Shown here: piece by piece, positions 58,601 to 64,000 of the stretch
Layout of the letters: every line of letters begins with the position of its first letter
How positions within the stretch are numbered: position 1 is the stretch's first letter
Origin: Leptodontidium sp. MPI-SDFR-AT-0119
Taxonomy: Eukaryota; Ascomycota; Leotiomycetes; Helotiales; Leptodontidiaceae
Assembly: GCA_020726505.1 (NCBI GenBank)
Contig: JAHLEZ010000010.1
Location: forward strand, 124,001 to 188,000
Direction of reading: 5' to 3'
DNA length: 64,000 nt
Position numbers and translations under genes: made by a program
Notes under the pieces: generated by a model
What the model saw: the letters and a program-made list of their open reading frames with translations, nothing else
The model's database searches: none
What the model was told of the DNA's origin: nothing

Positions 58601-58711
58601 TAAATCCGATTCGAAACCTTGGCATACGAAAGAATATATAGAGGGGAGTGGTGCTTCGATCTAATCGTTTCAGATTTCCCAATGCAGAGTTCAAGATATC
58701 CCGAGATTGAT
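55676..58711. other. Long intergenic region, AT-rich at its right end
   Basis: About 3.0 kb with no supported gene. Open frames such as 55921-56532 (203 codons) have no family features. Simple motifs (GGGATGG, GATTAGATTAGATTG near 56930) are common in the left part. The right part (57940-58190) is strongly AT-rich. Confidence 0.55.
57940..58190. other. AT-rich island
   Basis: A sharply AT-rich stretch contains palindromic pieces such as TTTTAAGATATATCTTAAAA. It could be the remains of a mutated (RIP-like) repeat. No ends or coding traces can be defined. Confidence 0.5.
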
Positions 58712-60101
58712 CTACACTACCTCCCCCTTCTTCCTCATCCCCTCAACAATCGTCTCAATCTCCCCCCTCAGCTTCTCCTTCGTCTCCTCATCCGCCCAAC
58801 ACATATCCACCGCATCCCTCTGCACCCTCACAACATCCTCATTCGTAAACCCACCTCTCAATTTCAGCAACGCAAGATTATCAGTCACCCAGTTACTCTC
58901 TACATACGCTGGGCTATCGGAACTGATGCATATCTTGATACCAGCATCCATGAGCGTCCGCATGTGTGAGAAGAGATTTGTTTCGGTGTGGTGGCGGACA
59001 TATGCCCATGGACCTGCGTTTATATTAGTTATTAGATATCAGACATTAGAATATAGAGTTCGAAATAGAACCGTCATATGTAGGAACGAACTCACAAAGC
59101 GCCATCCCAACACCCCTCTCCTTAATCCCCTTCACTAACTCCCCCTTCTCCGCAGCATCAAGCCCATGATCAACTCTCTCGGCCCCATTACCCCCCAGCT
59201 CCTCCACCACCTGGCGAATATGCTCATGCGTGTTTTTCTGCGTAACGTCGCAATGAGCTGTCAATTTAAAGCCATCAGAGCGCGCCCTGGCGTACAGTTC
59301 TTTGAAGAGTAGAGGCGGCCGATCGTATTCGTTGGAGTCGAGACCGATGCCGACGAGCATCTCGCGGTAGGGCAGGGCGAGCTCGTAGTGCTCCATTGCG
59401 GAGTCGGGGGTGAGGTCGCGGAGGAAGGAGAGGATGTAGTTTGCTTTGAGCTAGGTTGTTGTTTTACTTAGCTTAGATTTCCCAATCTTCACATACCTGC
59501 CTGCCTACACTTCTCCAGAACTTTCAAATGATGTTGGAAAATAGCATAAGAAAAACCATATAGGTCAGAGAAACTCAGAGACGAAAACAGGATTGAGAAT
59601 GGGAAAACCCACATTCAACTTCTCCCACGCCTCCTCCCTCGCCCTCCCCAATCCGCCTAACACAGCCTGCACACTAACCCCCCTCCTAGTATGGGCCTGC
59701 AAATCAACAAAAACCTCACAATACCTAACATTCAACCCCCTCACACGCTCAAAATAAGCCCACGCCAGATCAAAGAAATCCTCTTCCGTCCTCAAGACGT
59801 CCATACCGCTATAATAGGCGTCGAAGAACGCGCTGACGCCGCTGCCTTTGATGCTGATTGGTTCCAGGAGGTTGTAGGCTGATTCGAGGTCGGGGAGGGT
59901 GGTGAAGGTTTTGGAGAGGCGGGCGGAGGTTAGGGGGAGGTTGTTCCGGCGGGAGAGGTCGAAGCGGAGTTGGGGCGTTAGGGTGCCTTCTATGTGTACG
60001 TGCAGTTCGATCTTGGGGATGGAGGTTATGAAGGGGTCGGGGTTTGAGCGAATGGTAGATTTCCAGGCTTGGAGGGTGGGGTAGGGTATTGGTCGTGTCA
60101 T
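58712..60101 (-). CDS. Adenosine/adenine deaminase-like protein with altered catalytic motifs
   Basis: There are three exons, 60101-59613, 59450-59096 and 59013-58712, giving 381 aa. Joins restore EKLN-LKANYILSFLRDL and GMALC-PWAYVRHHT. The fold and metal ligands of the ADA/Aah1 family are visible: PKIELHVHIEGTL (HxH), EDFFDLAWAYFERV, CEVFVDLQAHTRRG, the His in LTAHCDVTQ, RVDHGLDAAE and ISSDSPAYV. Two catalytic positions differ from active enzymes. The HAGE motif (catalytic Glu) reads HCDV here, and the SDDP motif reads SDSP, losing the second Asp that contacts the purine. Zinc binding may persist, but purine deamination is doubtful. It could act on another substrate or be regulatory. Confidence 0.88.
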
Positions 60102-60700
60102 GTTTGAGTTGGGGCTGCAGTGGGGTGGGAATAGTGATATGGAGGTGGGATTTGAGACTTTTCTTGAGGTTGATATAATGAAGACTTCTTCATTCGTAGA
60201 CTTGAAAAGGAATCCTCATTCTGTGACTCGAACAAACACTAGTCCATTTAGTGCTTACTCAGCCTTTAACCCCATCTTAGCAAGACACATAAAGTGGAAG
60301 GAGCTTTTTCGATGTGGTAGAAAGACCGTCGGTGTCCGCCGATCGAGGTAGCTGATGAGAATGAGAACCTTGAGGAGCGACGTATCAAAGGTAAGGACGA
60401 AATATGGGATACACTTTGCCAGGACATTCGGAATTCGCAGCACTTGTCTAGAGCGGCGAAATCTAATCATTGTACCAAAGTGTTAAAGAAAATATGATAC
60501 ATCACAAGACGATAAGAGAAACTGCCACTCGGCCACGAACAAATGAAGCGAAAACAAAGTAAACAAACAAGCTCTAGAGACCAAGAAACGAGAAAAGGCA
60601 TCATGGAATTTCATCCATCGGTATTCTACTATAATACTACACCCATGCATCTATCCACTCTATCATATCCATTTAATACACCCCAAGGCCTATGATTGCT
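60102..60700. other. Intergenic region between sec18 and the deaminase-like gene
   Basis: About 600 bp, no gene. It combines the sec18 3' region and the deaminase-like promoter. Confidence 0.6.
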
Positions 60701-63284
60701 CTAATCACGACTAGCAGCCATCTGCTGTGCCACAACCTCAGCAAACCTCCCCGCCATATTCCCCTCCTCTTGCTTAGCCTCCCCAACGGCGAGCAGTACT
60801 TTCTTGATACCGACACCAACCTGGTCCGTACCAGTAATATCTCTCAGTTCGTTCAGCGATTCCGCAAGGTCAGATTCGTTGTCGAAGGCGTTCACTTCGC
60901 GGAGCACGGAGGCGAGTTCCGCGTGGGTGTTGATGTTGGGAACGGCGAGTTCGCGGTTGAAGATTTGTTGGAGATCGAGTTGGCGCATAACTGAGCGCTG
61001 AGAAGTGGTTCCAATGATGAGGAGACGGCGACCCTATATCTTGTCAGTGGTGTCATTTATGGAAGAGGGTGACTTACAGGAGGAGGTTGTTTCGTGAGGA
61101 GTACCATCAGAGCTTGGAGAACTGGATTCAAGAACCGTGGTCCAATAGGAACCCATTCGATGATACGTTCAATGTTGTCTACCACAACGATGTTCTGAGG
61201 CGACTTATACGCATCTGTGAAGACCTTGTTGAGGTATTGGATTTTAGCCATCTCGCTAAAACCAACCATATTCTCGGCTGAGACAAGCTTGATGAAGGGG
61301 AAGTTGGATTCCTTGGCAATCTTAGCCGAGAGAGCTGTCTTTCCTGAACCCGGTGGACCGTGGAGTAGGACAGAGAGTAGTGACGTCGTAGCTGAGTTCT
61401 TGACCAAATCAACGAACAGCCGCCCGTCTTTGAGAATGTTCTCGATATATGGACTGTAGTGTAGAATACCAGCAGCCATAGCAGTCTCGAGTTCCTCTTC
61501 CGAAACACCAAACGCAGCCTTGACTTCCTCGAGAGCATTGAAAAAGTCAGCTCTGTTGACTTTCATATTCTCGATATCATCACTAACACCAGCCACCGTG
61601 CCAACCTTGACATGTCGATTGAAAGCAAATGACGAAGCCGATTTCACCAGACCTCCAATCTCCGCTCCCGAGAAGTTCTTAGTGAGATGAGCCAGCTCGG
61701 CAACATTGACATCATGATCCATGACATTGTTAGCCAACATCTTGGAAGTGTGGATCTTCAAGATCTGAGCTCTACCATCTTCGTCCGGCAAAGAAATCTC
61801 CATGTGGACCTCCAGACGTCCCGGACGGAGAAGAGCATCATCGATCATGTCCATACGATTGGTCATTCCAATCAGCAGGATATTGTTGAGCTGGTCCACA
61901 CCATCGAGTTTCGACAACAACTGGTTAACAACACTGTCACCAACGCCAGTTCCGCCACCAGCGCCACTACCTCTCTGTTTACACACCGCATCCAACTCAT
62001 CGAAAATGATAATATGAAGTCCACTCTCGTCTCCCTTCTCCTTGTACTCTTTCTCCGCATCGGCGAACAATTTCCGGATATTCTCTTCTGACTGACCGAC
62101 GTACTTATTCAGGACTTCGGGACCATTGATGACCTTCGGCTCTCTAGAATTAAGCATTTTTCCGATTTGACGTGCAATAAGCGTCTTTCCCGTTCCTGGT
62201 GGTCCGAAAAGTAGGATACCCTTCACGTGCTGAATACCCAATTTCTCAATCAGACCAGGAGGGAAGATTCGAGACGCGAAAGCTCGTCGGAAGATAGAGC
62301 TGAACTCCTTATCTAAACCACCTATTCCCATATCTTCGAACTTAAAATCCGGCGCAATGATCGAGTTGGCGGCCGGCCGCTTTGCAGATCCCTTGAGCTT
62401 GATGGGTGATTTCGCATCCTTGTAGAACGTAATGGGGGTATGTCTAGTCAGAATACCCCTGGCAGAAGGATTCGACACAGTTGGTGCAGCCGCTGATGAT
62501 TTCTCCATGCTCAGATCAACCAGCTGAACAGTCTTGACCATGAACATCATAGGGATGTTCTTCCAATCCATCAGGAGCCGCTGTCCTGGGGAGAAGATCT
62601 GGTTTTCGAAATTTTTGATGAATGCATCGGCCAGGACATCTTGATCGAAGGGTTGATCGGTGACCTTCTTCACGGAAGCGAATCCTACTTCAACATCGAG
62701 ATTTCCTAGGTATGTGCTTGGGCCTTGGGAGAAAGGGTCGAATGATTCGGCAACTATGGGATCCATCATTCCCACATCGCACCACGTCCGTTGAGGATCT
62801 GACAAGCTTATGCATCCGGGGGGAAATGAGTTCGTAGGTCGAGCCGTGACGACGTATCTCCCATTGAGAAGTATGTAGATATCCGAGCCATCCCGCGAAG
62901 GAGGGAAGTCCTGAGGTGATACGGCGCATCTAGTCTGGTTAGAACATCTTCAGTGATTAAGAACTCTAGAACTTACAAATTGCCAAAGATGTATTGATTC
63001 GCCAGCGTCTTATCCTCCACCTTCGCAATCCTCAATTGCACCTTTCTAGCAGGAGAGGCCATTCCCCTCCCAACTGGCGCTCTCGAGGGCATAGGCTGTG
63101 ACTGTCTTGGAGGCGGCGCAGGAGCTCCATAGCCTCCTCTTGGATCCGCATAACCCCCTCGATCATCATATCCGCCTGCCATCTGCGTATCGTCTCTTGG
63201 AGGAGGCTGAGGAGGGCGTCCGTAACCCGCTTGTTCCCTCCCAGCTTTGGGGCCTTGCCCAAAGAGATTCTGTCGAATGTTCAT
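60701..63284 (-). CDS. sec18: Vesicle-fusing ATPase Sec18/NSF
   Basis: There are three exons: 63284-62977, 62929-61078 and 61033-60701, giving 830 aa. Joins read YIFGNL-CAVSPQDF and TKQPP-PGRRLLIIGTT in phase. The start MNIRQNLFGQGPKAG is chosen at 63284; the frame is open to 63356. A Gly/Pro-rich N-terminal extension precedes the N-domain. The D1 AAA module has GPPGTGKT, IIIFDELDAVCKQRG and MTNRMDMIDDALLRPGRLEV; the D2 module has LLHGPPGSGKTALSAKIAKE and IVVVDNIERIIEW. Sec18/NSF with alpha-SNAP disassembles SNARE complexes after membrane fusion, acting in the cytosol on all secretory steps. D2 ends with a helical tail (AGRFAEVVAQQMAASRD). Confidence 0.95.
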
Positions 63285-63816
63285 GATTGTGTAGTTCGGA
63301 TTTGCGACTTCTGGAAGATTTACTCGAGAGATGAGGAGTTCGAGGATTCTTGGCACGTTAAGTCGATGGTTTGAGGCCAGATATCTCCTTGAATGGTAGC
63401 CTTATACTAGAGTTTCTGTCGTCGTCAGACAGACCACGGATGTTCTGGAAGTGTCCTTTTGGATGACTCCTCCTTAGAAAGACCAGATATCCCTTTTCGT
63501 AAGCTTAAAGTCGGAGTGCTGTCGTTCGAATTCGTAAATCGCTTCCTCCAAGTGTCAAGTCAAGTGTTGTAATATGAAGCTGCCAAACTGGGTAGTTCCT
63601 GTGCTGTTGCAGCTGTTGTCTTGTGCTGGTTTGGGGTCAGCGGCGGGGGACAAAGCGTCGCCTCTGACACTTGGATTCACTCTCTCCAACAGGAACCCCT
63701 CCGCTGCAGGTTCATTCCCCACTCAAGCGCATCCGCAGCCTCATGTCCTCCCAGCTCTCAGCCTCGAGTTGGATTTCTTCGTCAACGTCGCGGATCACCA
63801 ATTCAAAGTCCCAATC
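63285..63816. other. Divergent promoter region (sec18 / Cir_N gene)
   Basis: About 530 bp lie between divergent starts. An open frame at 63574-63828 with a hydrophobic start overlaps the Cir_N gene leader and is not supported as a secreted protein. Confidence 0.55.
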
Positions 63817-64000
63817 ATGCCTCTGTAAGCCCGTTCTCTCTTTCTTTCTCTACTACGATTATATCTCTATTCCTCATTCTATGCAGGCTTTACACATCTC
63901 TTCTTTCCCATCAACCAGGCTCCAGCTAACACAACCCAAAGTCACCTCCTAGGCAAGAAATCATGGAATGTCTACAACACCGTCAATATCGAAAAAGTCA
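63817..64000 (+). CDS. Cir_N-domain protein (CIR/LENG1-like), 3' partial
   Basis: This gene runs off the right edge. The first coding exon is only 8 nt (63817-63824, ATGCCTCT before GTAAGC). An intron of 117 nt ends at AAG 63941, and exon 2 continues from 63942. The joined start reads MPLHLLGKKSWNVYNTVNIE. LHLLGKKSWNVYN is the signature start of Cir_N-domain proteins (CBF1-interacting co-repressor and LENG1 relatives, often spliceosome-associated). The earlier AG acceptors (at 63889 and in ACCAG) lead to stops in the joined frame, so the AAG site is chosen. The rest of the gene is outside the window. Confidence 0.75.

Noticed and set aside
63574..63828. Apparent secreted protein with a hydrophobic start (MKLPNWVVPVLLQLL)
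   Set aside because: Its end overlaps the true start (MPL) of the Cir_N gene and no continuation keeps a sensible frame. It is probably leader sequence.

Overview
This window looks like nuclear DNA of a filamentous ascomycete (Pezizomycotina). Genes are spaced and alternate between strands. Introns are short (about 45-120 nt) with GTAAGT-like donors, CTAAC-type branch sites and YAG acceptors. Several genes are fungus-specific types, and an intact Tc1/mariner element is present. A more precise placement (for example Leotiomycetes) is only an impression. Exon joins were worked out by hand from splice signals, reading phase and family conservation.

Layout. 1-770: 3' end of the SSU-processome WD40 gene sof1. 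1644-6116 (-): a five-exon synthetase with adenylation, carrier and triple membrane/hexapeptide domains in the order of epsilon-poly-lysine synthetase. 6117-10008: intergenic DNA holding a 140-bp MITE-like element and, 32 bp further on, a complete 2187-bp Tc1/mariner element with TA target duplication. 10413-14591 (-): a 1392-aa AT-hook protein with internal repeats. 15828-16754 (+): a CmcJ/asaB-like oxygenase. 17830-18661 (+): an unrecognised gene. 19570-20250 (+): an RS-rich protein ending in a Hub1 ubiquitin-like domain. 20703-21449 (+): GPI15/PIG-H. 21776-23808 (-): tRNA pseudouridine synthase Deg1/Pus3. 25196-27048 (+): a secreted BBE-type FAD oxidase. 27625-28164 (-): a small secreted surface protein.

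29961-31335 (-): a PRPP synthetase with a large insertion, divergent from RNA polymerase III subunit Rpc17 (32208-32763, +). 33628-33795 (-): a tRNA gene with a long intron. 35534-36983 (-): an Old Yellow Enzyme. 37915-40040 (-): Nop58, divergent from V-ATPase subunit d (40299-41444, +). 41618-42615 (-): mitoribosomal uS15m, divergent from ribosomal protein S0/uS2 (42883-43891, +). 46059-46523 (+): a cysteine-rich secreted effector-like protein in a gene-poor stretch. 47249-48259 (+): an unrecognised low-complexity protein. 48560-50480 (-): the helicase Spb4, divergent from a DGK1-type kinase whose frame breaks at a run of six G (51309-52515, +). 54989-55675 (+): a KxDL (KXD1/BLOC-1) protein inside about 5.5 kb of simple-sequence intergenic DNA. 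58712-60101 (-): an adenosine/adenine-deaminase-like protein with an altered active site. 60701-63284 (-): Sec18/NSF, divergent from a Cir_N-domain gene that runs off the window (63817 onward, +).

Most genes are housekeeping: ribosome biogenesis (sof1, nop58, spb4), translation (rps0, uS15m, tRNA), RNA modification and splicing (deg1, hub1-like), and membrane or trafficking (gpi15, vma6, dgk1, kxd1, sec18). There is no convincing metabolic cluster. The most interesting accessory locus is the poly-amino-acid-synthetase-like gene at 1644-6116. Its hand-read adenylation code (DMEN-NGTVT-K) resembles codes for basic amino acids, which suggests a cationic homopolymer product.
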